Assembly (NCBI GenBank): GCA_951812625.1
Contig: CATOSP010000002.1
Span: forward strand, 2,118,788-2,182,787
DNA from: an uncultured Dehalococcoidia bacterium
GTDB taxonomy: Bacteria; Chloroflexota; Dehalococcoidia; Lucifugimonadales; UBA3495
Length of the DNA stretch: 64,000 bases
Reading direction: 5' to 3'
Of this stretch, positions 55,798 to 64,000 are shown one piece after another; position 1 is the stretch's first letter; each line of letters starts with the position of its first letter. A model generated the notes under the pieces. The model was not told where the DNA came from. It did not search any database and saw only the letters and a program-made list of their open reading frames with translations. Made by a program: the position numbers and the translations under genes.

Positions 55798-57711
55798 GTG
55801 ACGAGTCCGAGTAGCACGAACCAAGCGGTAGACCAGGCAGAAATCCACCAGAGAAGCAGGGAGCTTGCCCCGTCTTCTCCAGGAATCATCCCTTTCCTCG
55901 ATGACGAAGTGCAGAGGCTCGAAGCGGAATCAGGCCGGTTCGAAAGCGGAGAACTGGATAACGCTCAATTCACTCCGTTCCGACTACGCCAAGGCGTCTA
56001 CGGGCAGCGGCAACCCGACGTTCAGATGATCCGGGTCAAAGTCCCCGGCGGTATCCTGACCTCGGAGGCGCTGGATGACCTAGGGGATATCACCGAGCGG
56101 TATGCTCCCCTGAAGAAGGGCCACATTACCACCAGGGAAAACATCCAGATACACCACATCCCACTGGCCGATTGTCCCGCCGTGTTACGGTTGCTTGGAG
56201 AAGTGGGGTTGACCTCCCGCGAAGCCTGCGGAAACACGGTCCGGAACGTGGTAGGACCGGCGTCTGCCGGTGTCTGCGCCGACGAGATTTTCGACCCCAC
56301 CCCCTACCTAACGGCCTACGTGCGGTTCGGTGTCCGGCATCCCATCACCCAAAACTTCCCCCGAAAGTTCAAGTCCGCCTTCACCGGCTGCGACTCTCAC
56401 GACGCCGTGGCCGCCGCGATACAGGACCTGACCTACGTTGCCCAGATACGCGAGGAAAACGGCGTCGCTGATTCGAGGGACGGATCCTCTACGTCCGTGC
56501 CGACCCCTCGCCAGGAATGGGACAGCGCCACCGGTAAGGGGTTCAAGGTCTTTGTGGGTGGCGGAACCTCCATCATGCCCCGGCTGGCGAAGCCACTGTA
56601 CGAGTTCGTTCCTGAGAGCGAGTACCTTCGTGTCGCCCTAGCAATATGGACGGTGTTCAACAACGCCGACATCCTGCGCAAGAACCGCATGATGGCCCGG
56701 ATCAAGGTGCTGATTGACAAGATCGGCCTAGATGCCTTCCGGGAGCTAGTGGATGCCGAGCTGGAGAAGATAGGACCCATCGACCCCACTCCGCTGATGA
56801 CAGCCGAAGAGATCGAGAGGGAAACCCCTCCGCCCCTGTCGGGCCAGACCAATGGCGTTGGGAGCAACGGAAGCAACCCCGCGTACTCGCGCTGGGTGGA
56901 GACCAACGTGGTGAGCCAGCAGCAAGAGGGTTACCACCTGGTTTACGTCAAGCCCGTCCGCGGCGATATTACCCCGGAGCAGTTCCACGGCCTGGCCGAT
57001 ATCGTCCGGCGCTATACCGGGGGGCGCGCCCGGTCCACACAGGAGCAGAACCTGGCCCTGCGATGGGTGCCCGCCGACAGGCTGCACGACGTTTGGGAAG
57101 CCCTGAACGCCCTCGACCTCGCTGAGACGGGAGCCCATCACATTAGCAACGTCGTCTCCTGCCCCGGCACCGATAGCTGCAAGCTGGGCATCACCGCCTC
57201 GATGGGACTGGCCAAGGCGGTCCGGGAGGAGATATCGACCTGGAACGGACTACTAGAGGACGAGGGAGTCCAGAAGATACGCATCAAGATGAGCGGCTGC
57301 CCCAACGGCTGCGGCCTGCACCACATCGCCAACATCGGTTTCCACGGCGCGGCGGTGAAGGGTCCCGACGGACAGCAGATTCCGGCCTACGAGCTGTTCC
57401 TTGGCGGCAACTACGGCGACAACAGGGTGGAGGACTCGCGCATTGGCACGCGGATCCCCAAGATCAAAGTGCCGGCCAAGGTCGCGCCGAAGATAGTCAC
57501 TGAGATCGCTTCCTACTACAAGAGCAACCGGCAGAGCGGCGAAGAGTTCAACCAGTTCCTGGAGCGTGTGGGGCTGGAAGAAGTAACTGCGGTCGCTGCC
57601 GAGGCCCAGAGGGTTGCAGAGACCGCCGACTCAGGCTCCGACCTCTACTTCGACTGGGAACGGACCAACGTCTATAAGCTGGAGAGGGGCGAAGGTGAGT
57701 GCATGGTATAA
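55798..57711 (+). CDS. Siroheme-dependent nitrite/sulfite reductase
   Basis: A 637-aa ferredoxin-type reductase. Two duplicated halves each have the substrate/Fe-S fold: YAPLKKGHITTRENIQIHHIPLADC in the first half and RYTGGRARSTQEQNLALRW in the second. The [4Fe-4S]-siroheme ligands are Cys in CPGTDSC and in SGCPNGC. This enzyme class reduces nitrite to ammonium or sulfite to sulfide; the sequence alone does not separate the two, but the family is more often assimilatory nitrite reductase. The GTG start at 55798 has GGGAGG 6 nt upstream; an upstream start at 55738 lies in the terminator T-tract. hemD follows. Confidence 0.9.
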   Translation: MTSPSSTNQAVDQAEIHQRSRELAPSSPGIIPFLDDEVQRLEAESGRFESGELDNAQFTPFRLRQGVYGQRQPDVQMIRVKVPGGILTSEALDDLGDITERYAPLKKGHITTRENIQIHHIPLADCPAVLRLLGEVGLTSREACGNTVRNVVGPASAGVCADEIFDPTPYLTAYVRFGVRHPITQNFPRKFKSAFTGCDSHDAVAAAIQDLTYVAQIREENGVADSRDGSSTSVPTPRQEWDSATGKGFKVFVGGGTSIMPRLAKPLYEFVPESEYLRVALAIWTVFNNADILRKNRMMARIKVLIDKIGLDAFRELVDAELEKIGPIDPTPLMTAEEIERETPPPLSGQTNGVGSNGSNPAYSRWVETNVVSQQQEGYHLVYVKPVRGDITPEQFHGLADIVRRYTGGRARSTQEQNLALRWVPADRLHDVWEALNALDLAETGAHHISNVVSCPGTDSCKLGITASMGLAKAVREEISTWNGLLEDEGVQKIRIKMSGCPNGCGLHHIANIGFHGAAVKGPDGQQIPAYELFLGGNYGDNRVEDSRIGTRIPKIKVPAKVAPKIVTEIASYYKSNRQSGEEFNQFLERVGLEEVTAVAAEAQRVAETADSGSDLYFDWERTNVYKLERGEGECMV

Positions 57712-57753
57712 CGTGCATTCACCAAGCTTAACCCCTCTGGATGGAGGGTCGGC

Positions 57754-58596
57754 TTGGTAGCCTCCCTCGGCGGGCGGGTAGTAGCATTCGTCGAAGCCAG
57801 GATGCAGTCGGAGATGGCCGGGCTGATCGAGCGGCACGGCGGTATTCCGTACCCGGCTCCTGTCCTGCAGGAGGTGTACCTGCGGGACGATCCAGAGGTC
57901 CAGCGCCTGGTCACCGATGTGTGCAACCGCGATCTTGACGTGGTGGTGCTGCTTACCGGCGTGGGCACCAATGCGCTCGTAGTCGCTGCCGAGTCGATGG
58001 GCGTGAAGGACCGGTTCCTTTCGTCGCTCGACGAGCTAACGGTTTTTGCCAGAAGCCCCAAACCCGGACGGGTGCTTCGCCAGAACAAGATTCACATCGA
58101 CGTGATGCCTCCCGAGCCGTATACCTCCGCCGACCTGATGGATTCGATCTCGGGCTACGATTTGCACGGCAAGAGACTTGCCGTGCAGGCATACGGTGCG
58201 CCCAACGGTTTTCTGACCCGGAGCCTAGAGGAGCGGGGCGCGACGGTGCGCGAGGTGACTCTCTACAACTGGGGACTTCCGGAAGACACTTCGCCGGTAG
58301 TCCGCATGATCGATGACCTGGGAAACGGGGGCGTGGACGCCCTGGCATTTACCAGCCAGCCCCAGGTCCGCAACCTTTTGGCCATCGCTGCCCAAGCGGA
58401 CAAGGAGGCCCAACTGCGGGATAATTTGGAACGGTTGCCCGTAGTCATAGCGTCGGTGGGGCCGGTGTGCAGCGGACGTCTGAGGGACATGGGCTTGAGG
58501 GTGGATGTGGAGCCAGAGCACGTCCACATGGGCAACATGATAGTCGCGCTGGCAGAACACTTCAGCGGGAGCGGCGACTCCGGAACCGGGGGTTAG
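57754..58596 (+). CDS. hemD: Uroporphyrinogen-III synthase
   Basis: A 280-aa two-domain protein of the HemD type. It begins VASLGGRVVAFVEARMQSEMAGLIERHGG, and the core has LTGVGTNALVVAAESMGVKD and DLHGKRLAVQAYGAPNGFLTRSLEERGATVREVTLYNW. It ends with ASVGPVCSGRLRDMGLRVDVEPEHVHMGNMIVAL. It closes hydroxymethylbilane to uroporphyrinogen III, the branch point for heme and siroheme. Placement 42 bp after the siroheme reductase suggests siroheme supply. Start TTG with GGAGG upstream. Confidence 0.88.
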   Translation: MVASLGGRVVAFVEARMQSEMAGLIERHGGIPYPAPVLQEVYLRDDPEVQRLVTDVCNRDLDVVVLLTGVGTNALVVAAESMGVKDRFLSSLDELTVFARSPKPGRVLRQNKIHIDVMPPEPYTSADLMDSISGYDLHGKRLAVQAYGAPNGFLTRSLEERGATVREVTLYNWGLPEDTSPVVRMIDDLGNGGVDALAFTSQPQVRNLLAIAAQADKEAQLRDNLERLPVVIASVGPVCSGRLRDMGLRVDVEPEHVHMGNMIVALAEHFSGSGDSGTGG

Positions 58597-58912
58597 ACTC
58601 ACCGGACCGACCCGCGCCGTTTCCTGACCTTACTTCCCTTCCCCCCGCCGCCAGTACCGCTTAAATCCGCTGTCTGCGGAGATCCACAATGGGTAACTGG
58701 CTGCATTATATCTTTCTGCACTCCCGACAATGCCTATCCGGACAGGCAAGACGTTCCAGTCTTATGTGTTGGCGGAGAGGGAGCACGACGCCGAATGCCA
58801 ACAGATAAGAGCCTGGGACGGGCCCATGACTTGAGGGGGTAGAGTCGTGCCTTGCAGCGATGTCAGGGGGTGGCCTAGGGTGCGATGAATCCAGATGCGT
58901 CCGAGTTGCCGC
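58597..58912. other. 316-bp intergenic region
   Basis: No gene recognised. A near-palindrome GCCTATCCGGACAGGC lies close to 58731-58746; its meaning is unclear. Confidence 0.5.
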
Positions 58913-59308
58913 TCAGCGGATGAGCCAGCGCTTCAACCTTTCCAGAGGAGAGACGCTTTCCTCAACCATCTGTCCGCGCCAGCGCTTCTCCACCCGTATG
59001 GAGCGTGGAGTGACGAAGAAGAGCAGGTAGCCGATTACCACCAATCCCAGACCGGCCCAGATAAGGAACTTAAACCACAGGGCACCTATCACGAACAGGA
59101 CCAAGCCCAGGAGCATGAGCTTGCCGGGGGTTATCCTGGGCCACCTACGCCCTGAAGGGGCTTCCGGCGCAGGGGGACGACCTGTTGCACGGACGGGGGC
59201 GACTACATGGTCGTCTGCCCTTGGCAGGTCCCTGGAAGCCTCGTCTGGAGGGGATTCCCCGGCCTGTCGCAGGATTTCTTCGATCTCGTCCTGATACCTG
59301 TCAGGCAT
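58913..59308 (-). CDS. Small membrane protein of unknown function
   Basis: A 131-aa protein with a polar, Pro/Glu/Arg-rich N-terminal half (residues 1-60) and two adjacent membrane helices (LMLLGLVLFVIGALWFKFLI and GLGLVVIGYLLFFVTP), then a basic C-terminus (RIEKRWRGQ-like, KRWLIR). No known family was recognised. It is separated from pstB by a 165-bp region containing two overlapping hairpins. Confidence 0.6.
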   Translation of the reverse strand: MPDRYQDEIEEILRQAGESPPDEASRDLPRADDHVVAPVRATGRPPAPEAPSGRRWPRITPGKLMLLGLVLFVIGALWFKFLIWAGLGLVVIGYLLFFVTPRSIRVEKRWRGQMVEESVSPLERLKRWLIR

Positions 59309-59361
59309 AACTCCTCCGCCCCTAGTTCTCTCACTATGTTGTTGAGAAGGCTACCTGAGTG

Positions 59362-59423
59362 TGGGCGCAAAGGCTACGTATAGGTAATTGCGCCCAAACC
59401 CACCGCATCCGGGCGGGTTTGGG
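59362..59423 (-). terminator. Two overlapping hairpins downstream of pstB
   Basis: TGGGCGCAA/TTGCGCCCA (59362-59370 with 59388-59396) and CCCAAACCC/GGGTTTGGG (59393-59401 with 59415-59423) share the bases 59393-59396, so only one can form fully. Either may end the pst transcript (minus strand). No strong T-tract follows. Confidence 0.5.
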
Positions 59424-59473
59424 CATGGATTATAACGCAGGGTAACGGTTTGCGGAAGTGTGCAAGGCGACTC

Positions 59474-60247
59474 TTATCCGAACCGACCCGTTATATATGC
59501 CTCCGTCCGTTCGTCAGTGGGGTTGGTGAATATCTGGCGGCTTTCGCCGTACTCCACCAAGATGCCTATGCGTTGGTCCTCCACCATCAGGAAAGCCGTG
59601 TAGTGGGAGACGCGGGCTGCCTGCTGCATGTTGTGGGTAACGATGACGATGGAGTATTCCTCCGCCAACTCCCGCATCACCTCTTCAATAGCCAGGGTAG
59701 CGATGGGGTCCAAGGCTGAACACGGTTCGTCCATGAGGATGACCTGGGGTTCCACCGCCAGGGTGCGGGCGATGCAGAGACGCTGCTGCTGGCCGCCGGA
59801 GAGGCCCAGAGCACTGGCGTGGAGGCGGTCTTTGACCTCTTCCCACAGGGCGGCGCGCTTCAGAGAGGTCTCCACCAGTTCGTCCATGTTGCCGCGGAAA
59901 CCATTGATGCGCGGTCCAAAGGCCACGTTGTCGTAGATGGACTTTGGGAAGGGATTGGGCCTTTGGAATACCATTCCGATCTGGTACCGGATTTCCGCTG
60001 GATCCACCGTTTCTGCGTAGAGGTCCTGTCCCTCGAACAGCACCTTGCCGGTGATGCTGGCGTCGGGGATAAGTTCGTTCATGCGGTTGAAGCAGCGCAG
60101 CAGCGTACTCTTGCCGCAGCCCGACGGCCCGATGATAGCAGTGATGTGGTTGCGGGGTACGTCCAAGGTGACGTCTGTCACCACCTGCTTGTTGCCGTAG
60201 AAGACGCTGAGGTCTTCGGTCTGGAGAATGTTTTCAGCTATTTGCAT
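59474..60247 (-). CDS. pstB: Phosphate ABC transporter ATP-binding protein
   Basis: A 257-aa ABC ATPase with Walker [11 protein letters not shown], signature [16 protein letters not shown] and Walker [16 protein letters not shown]. The opening [19 protein letters not shown] and the [22 protein letters not shown] region are typical PstB. GTAGGAGAG precedes the ATG. It is downstream of pstA by 5 bp and ends the operon. No phoU follows. Confidence 0.95.
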   Translation of the reverse strand: MQIAENILQTEDLSVFYGNKQVVTDVTLDVPRNHITAIIGPSGCGKSTLLRCFNRMNELIPDASITGKVLFEGQDLYAETVDPAEIRYQIGMVFQRPNPFPKSIYDNVAFGPRINGFRGNMDELVETSLKRAALWEEVKDRLHASALGLSGGQQQRLCIARTLAVEPQVILMDEPCSALDPIATLAIEEVMRELAEEYSIVIVTHNMQQAARVSHYTAFLMVEDQRIGILVEYGESRQIFTNPTDERTEAYITGRFG

Positions 60248-60252
60248 CTCTC

Positions 60253-61134
60253 CTACATCCTATCCCGGAACTTGAAGCGCAAGAACACGGCGGCTGCGTT
60301 CATTATGAACAGGAGGACCAGCAACACCATGATGCCGGCTGCCGCTGCTTCGTGGAAGCCGGCCTGAGGGCGCGAGGTCCAGTTGAAAATCTGGATCGGA
60401 AGCACCGTGAACCGGCTCATGGGTCCATCCGGTGCGAAGGGAACGAATGTCAGCGCGCCCATCACGATCAGCGGCGCGGTCTCTCCCATTGCACGGCTGA
60501 CGGCCAGGATAACCCCGGTCAGGATACCGGGGAACGCCTGGGGCAAGACCAGATGCCACACTGTCTGCCACCGGCTCGCGCCGAGGGCGTATCCACCCTC
60601 CCGAATGGAGGGCGGCACAGCGCGGATGGCTTCCTGGGACGCAATGATGATCACCGGGAGCACAAGCAGGGCGAGGGTGAAACCACCGGCCAGAACGCTC
60701 TTGCCCAGGGCCAAGGTCCTTACGAAAATCTCCAATCCGAGGATTCCATAGACTATGGAGGGTACGCCTGCCAAGTTTGCGATGTTCACCTGGATGATCT
60801 TGGTGAACTTCTGACGGGACGCGTATTCCTCCAGGTAAATGGCAGCTCCAACCCCCAAGACGAAGGACGCCACCCCTGCCACGGCGATGACGTAGATGCT
60901 ACCAATCACTGCGGCCTGGATGCCCGCTCTCTCCGGGAAGCGTGAGGGGAAGCTGCTCAGAAACTGCCAGTCAACACGGCTGTACCCCTGCACGACAATG
61001 TATGTGAGGAGCACTACCAGCATTAACAGGGCGATGGCAATGGCCGCCATACAAAGCCCGGCGAAGATCGTGCTCTGGCGTTTCCGCCGAGCCAAGCGTG
61101 CCTGGAAATCGGCCCGTTGCGTCGACCGAATCAT
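60253..61134 (-). CDS. pstA: Phosphate ABC transporter permease PstA
   Basis: A 293-aa inner-membrane permease with six predicted helices. [42 protein letters not shown] is the conserved cytoplasmic coupling motif, and [16 protein letters not shown] precedes it. The ATG at 61134 overlaps the TGA of pstC (ATGA), indicating translational coupling. The C-terminus ([24 protein letters not shown]) is hydrophobic as expected. Confidence 0.94.
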   Translation of the reverse strand: MIRSTQRADFQARLARRKRQSTIFAGLCMAAIAIALLMLVVLLTYIVVQGYSRVDWQFLSSFPSRFPERAGIQAAVIGSIYVIAVAGVASFVLGVGAAIYLEEYASRQKFTKIIQVNIANLAGVPSIVYGILGLEIFVRTLALGKSVLAGGFTLALLVLPVIIIASQEAIRAVPPSIREGGYALGASRWQTVWHLVLPQAFPGILTGVILAVSRAMGETAPLIVMGALTFVPFAPDGPMSRFTVLPIQIFNWTSRPQAGFHEAAAAGIMVLLVLLFIMNAAAVFLRFKFRDRM

Positions 61135-62081
61135 TCGTACTGTTCCCTGAACCTGCGGACCACCCACTGGCTGAGCAGGTTCATGATTAGAGTCAAGCAG
61201 AACAGCGTCAGGGCCACCGCGAAAATGGTCTTGAACTCCAGGGTGCCAGCGGGGGCGTCCCCAAGGCTCACCTGGACGATGTACGCAGTCATCGTCTCGA
61301 TCGGAACGAAGGGGTTAAGGGTGAAATTGGGGTTCTGGCCCGCGGCGACCGTCACGATCATCGTCTCGCCTATGGCCCGGGAGGTGGCCAGTATGAAGGA
61401 CGCTGCGATTCCCGACAGGGCAGACGGCACCACCACCCGGGTGGCCACCTCCAGCTTGGTTGCTCCCAGCGCGTAGGCAGCCTCCCGCAACGCACTGGGG
61501 ACGGCGGTCATGGCATCTTCGCTAAGGCTTGATACCATCGGAAGGATCATTATCCCCATCACGATAGACGCGCTGAGGGCGTTGAACACGGCTATATCTT
61601 CGGAGATCATGCGCAACAAGGGGGTGACAAAGAGGAGCGCGAAGTACCCATAGACCACCGTGGGGATTCCGGCGAGAATCTCCAGTATGGGCTTTACGAT
61701 CTGGCGCAGCCTGGTTGGGGCGTATTCGCTAAGGTAGATTGCGCTCAGGAGACCCAGAGGCAGGGCCACCAGCATCGACAGGAAGGCCACGAGGAGGGTC
61801 CCGGTGACCAGCGGCAACACGCCGAAGTGCTTGGATGCGAACAGCGGTGTCCAGCGAGTGCCAGTGAGGAACTCGATGGGCGAAACTTCCTGGAAGAACT
61901 GGATAGCCTCGAACAGGAGGACGGATACTATTCCAACGGTGGTGAGGACGGAAACGGTACTGAATGCGAAGAGGACCGAACGAGCGATACGCTCATGAAT
62001 AACCCTGGTCCGCATCCGCCGTTGCGCGGAATAGTCTTTTTCCAAAGCGGTGACGCCTGGGGCAACTTCATACCTAGCCAA
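61131..62081 (-). CDS. pstC: Phosphate ABC transporter permease PstC
   Basis: A 316-aa permease partner of PstA. It has a first helix ([29 protein letters not shown]), the periplasmic segment with [28 protein letters not shown], and the coupling-loop motif [29 protein letters not shown] followed by [18 protein letters not shown] at 62081 opens the frame used here; an ATG 22 codons on is an alternative start, and neither has a strong ribosome-binding site. Confidence 0.93.
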   Translation of the reverse strand: MARYEVAPGVTALEKDYSAQRRMRTRVIHERIARSVLFAFSTVSVLTTVGIVSVLLFEAIQFFQEVSPIEFLTGTRWTPLFASKHFGVLPLVTGTLLVAFLSMLVALPLGLLSAIYLSEYAPTRLRQIVKPILEILAGIPTVVYGYFALLFVTPLLRMISEDIAVFNALSASIVMGIMILPMVSSLSEDAMTAVPSALREAAYALGATKLEVATRVVVPSALSGIAASFILATSRAIGETMIVTVAAGQNPNFTLNPFVPIETMTAYIVQVSLGDAPAGTLEFKTIFAVALTLFCLTLIMNLLSQWVVRRFREQYE

Positions 62082-62233
62082 GGCAGGACTCCGTGCTCAA
62101 TCCTGAGACTGACTCAGGAAATCCAAGAGGACGGAGGGCAGTTAACAGCATAGTTGGCGCGACCTCTCCGATACAACCTTTGATTCCCTGCAATTTCTCT
62201 GAATCCTGTTGCCTTTTCCTGGTATTTCGTGAC

Positions 62234-62256
62234 GGGAGGAAGGAAAATTTCCTCCC
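62234..62256 (-). terminator. Hairpin between pstS and pstC
   Basis: GGGAGGAA (62234-62241) and TTCCTCCC (62249-62256) pair over 8 bp with a 7-nt loop, 20 bp after the pstS stop. No T-tract follows on the minus strand, so partial termination that lowers permease expression relative to PstS is inferred. Confidence 0.5.
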
Positions 62257-62275
62257 CCCGCCGCTGTTTGAATGA

Positions 62276-64000
62276 CTACTTGTTGTTGGCCAAGACTGCA
62301 ACCACTGTGCCCTTCTGAGGGTTGTCACCGCCAAAAAGGGTGCCCGCCAGTCCACGGGTGACCCTGTCCTGGGCCAGAGTGTAGACCTCCTGCGGGTAGG
62401 GCAGGTAACCAACGTCCCGCACCAACTGCTGGCCGCCTTCCGGACTCAGGTGGAACCGGGCATACTCGGCCATGTGGGGCTTCGCCAGGGAGTCTTTGCG
62501 AATGTAGATGAACAGGGGCCGCGCCAATGGCTGGTAAGTGCCATCCTCGATGGTGGCGTCGTTTGGAGTGACGCAACCCGCGCCACCATCAACACCCACC
62601 AGCTTCAGCTTGTCCTGGTTCTCCGCGTAGTAGGCGTAGCCGAAGAAACCAAGGCTATGCTTGTCTCCAGCTATCCCCTGCACCAGAACGTTGTCGTCCT
62701 CGCTGGCGGTGTAATCGCCGCGGGAAGCTCCGCTCTCTTCGTTAACCACCTCGGTGAAGTAGTCGAATGTGCCGGAGTCGACGCCTGGGCCGTACAGCCT
62801 GATTTCCTCATCGGGCCACTCAGGGCGGACCTGGTTCCACCGCGTGACCTTGCCCTCTGCATCCGGACCCCAGAGGGTGTGGAGCTCGGAGATGGTCATG
62901 CAGTCAATGTAGTCGTTTGCCGGGTTGGTCATAACGCTGAGACCGTCGATGGCCACCGGGACCTCGACGTACTCGATGCCAGACTCGGCGCAGGCTGCGA
63001 CCTCCTTGCCTTTGATCGGCCTGGAGGCGTTGGAGATGTCTGTCTCGCCGTTGCAGAACTTCTTGAAACCGCCGCCGCTGCCGGAGAGGCCCACGGTGAC
63101 TCGAACCTTGCCGTTGGTGAGAATGCCGAACTCTTCGGCCACCGCTTCGCTGACCGGGAATACGGTGCTGGAACCATCGATGGTGATGCTGCCCTTGAGG
63201 TTCATCAACATCTCGTTGCTGGATGACATGTCCGTCTTGGTCTGGCTCATGGCCTGTTGCGACCCGGTTTCGGCCGTAGTGTTGTTGGCCAAGACTGCGA
63301 CCACTGTGCCCTTCTGAGGGTTGTCGCCGCCAAAAAGGGTGCCCGCCAGTCCACGGGTGACCCTGTCCTGGGCCAGAGTGTAGACCTCCTGCGGGTAGGG
63401 CAGGTAACCAACGTCCCGCACCAACTGCTGGCCGCCTTCCGGGCTCAGGTGGAACCGGGCATACTCGGCCATGTGGGGCTTCGCCAGGGAGTCTTTGCGA
63501 ATGTAGATGAACAGGGGCCGCGCCAATGGCTGGTAAGTGCCATCCTCGATGGTGGCGTCGTTTGGAGTGACGCAACCCGCGCCACCATCAACACCCACCA
63601 GCTTCAGCTTGTCCTGGTTCTCCGCGTAGTAGGCGTAGCCGAAGAAACCAAGGCTATGCTTGTCTCCAGCTATCCCCTGCACCAGAACGTTGTCGTCCTC
63701 GCTGGCGGTGTAATCGCCGCGGGAAGCTCCGCTCTCTTCGTTAACCACCTCGGTGAAGTAGTCGAATGTGCCGGAGTCGACGCCTGGGCCGTACAGCCTG
63801 ATTTCCTCATCGGGCCACTCAGGGCGGACCTGGTTCCACCGCGTGACCTTGCCCTCTGCATCCGGACCCCAGAGGGTGTGGAGCTCGGAGATGGTCATGC
63901 AGTCAATGTAGTCGTTTGCCGGGTTGGTCATAACGCTGAGACCGTCGATGGCCACCGGGACCTCGACGTACTCGATGCCAGACTCGGCGCAGGCTGCGAC
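62276..64000 (-). CDS. pstS: Phosphate-binding protein PstS, tandem two-domain fusion, N-terminus cut by window edge
   Basis: 574 visible codons with no N-terminus. They form a complete second PstS domain and most of a first. Each unit has the phosphate-pocket segments [45 protein letters not shown] and [14 protein letters not shown] flexible linker ([23 protein letters not shown]) joins them. The two units are 999 bp (333 codons) apart and have identical amino acids over the visible overlap. PstS normally is a single ~330-aa periplasmic or lipid-anchored protein, so a double domain is unusual. The signal peptide must lie beyond the right edge. Confidence 0.93.
   Translation of the reverse strand, partial: VAACAESGIEYVEVPVAIDGLSVMTNPANDYIDCMTISELHTLWGPDAEGKVTRWNQVRPEWPDEEIRLYGPGVDSGTFDYFTEVVNEESGASRGDYTASEDDNVLVQGIAGDKHSLGFFGYAYYAENQDKLKLVGVDGGAGCVTPNDATIEDGTYQPLARPLFIYIRKDSLAKPHMAEYARFHLSPEGGQQLVRDVGYLPYPQEVYTLAQDRVTRGLAGTLFGGDNPQKGTVVAVLANNTTAETGSQQAMSQTKTDMSSSNEMLMNLKGSITIDGSSTVFPVSEAVAEEFGILTNGKVRVTVGLSGSGGGFKKFCNGETDISNASRPIKGKEVAACAESGIEYVEVPVAIDGLSVMTNPANDYIDCMTISELHTLWGPDAEGKVTRWNQVRPEWPDEEIRLYGPGVDSGTFDYFTEVVNEESGASRGDYTASEDDNVLVQGIAGDKHSLGFFGYAYYAENQDKLKLVGVDGGAGCVTPNDATIEDGTYQPLARPLFIYIRKDSLAKPHMAEYARFHLSPEGGQQLVRDVGYLPYPQEVYTLAQDRVTRGLAGTLFGGDNPQKGTVVAVLANNK
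62282..64000 (-). repeat. Near-identical 999-bp tandem duplication within pstS
   Basis: 62282-63001 and 63281-64000 match at every position I compared except three (near 62300/63299, 62327/63326 and 62443/63442), all silent. Offset is exactly 999 bp. The right copy continues beyond the window, so further units are possible. Confidence 0.9.

Overview
The window looks like a 64-kb piece of a GC-rich Chloroflexota genome. The best guess is the SAR202 / Dehalococcoidia-like group. This rests on gene content: three luciferase-like flavin monooxygenases, FAD-linked oxidase/CCG iron-sulfur proteins, Rex, SelB, a NIPSNAP protein, an SMP-30 lactonase and a class III aminotransferase. It is an inference; no rRNA gene is present to confirm it. 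I recognised no rRNA, tRNA, CRISPR array, prophage or insertion sequence.

Layout. 1-9.1 kb: catabolic and redox genes (NIPSNAP, VOC protein, two LLM oxidoreductases, SMP-30 lactonase, a 981-aa FAD/Fe-S dehydrogenase, an omega-aminotransferase). 9.1-12.8 kb: selB, a hemW-like radical SAM gene and a DUF1232 membrane protein, all on the minus strand. 13.1-17 kb: an AAA+ ATPase of Mg-chelatase type followed by circularly permuted ATP-grasp and alpha-E genes. 17-18.2 kb: a small unknown protein preceded by 10-bp phased repeats. 18.5-28 kb: housekeeping genes (an EF-G-like GTPase, an acyl-CoA mutase, tyrS, ribF, rsmD, coaD, a DUF151 nuclease). 28.1-35.3 kb: the complete F1Fo ATP synthase operon in the order Z-B-E-F-H-A-G-D-C, followed by rex on the opposite strand. 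37.7-42.8 kb: a minus-strand cluster of an unknown 362-aa protein, a UGSC selenoprotein, an LLM monooxygenase, an EtfD-like membrane Fe-S protein and a zinc ribbon. 43-54.5 kb: an M16 peptidase, a beta-lactamase-fold hydrolase, a second selenoprotein (GrdB/PrdB-like), uvrA, nurA, a HExxH membrane protein and a DAO-type oxidase. 54.6-55.2 kb: a second small protein of the 17.6-kb type, flanked by the same repeats. 55.5-58.6 kb: siroheme nitrite/sulfite reductase with hemD behind a structured leader. 58.9-64 kb: the pst phosphate transport operon, in which PstS is a tandem fusion of two almost identical domains.

The most informative result is a selenium theme. SelB is encoded here, and two genes that look broken by an in-frame TGA (41412-41414 minus, 46902-46904 plus) are better read as selenoproteins. 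In both, the TGA sits in a redox motif (UGSC; UPLC), the frame continues with family-like sequence, and a hairpin with a G-U containing apical loop lies about 20 nt downstream, as expected for a bacterial SECIS element. The second unusual item is the pair of small paralogous proteins with their shared array-plus-hairpin repeats (17.4-18.2 and 54.6-55.2 kb), which I cannot assign to any known system. Others are the 999-bp in-frame PstS duplication, an acyl-CoA mutase carrying isobutyryl-CoA-mutase-type specificity residues, and a promoter-hairpin-terminator leader before the nitrite reductase.
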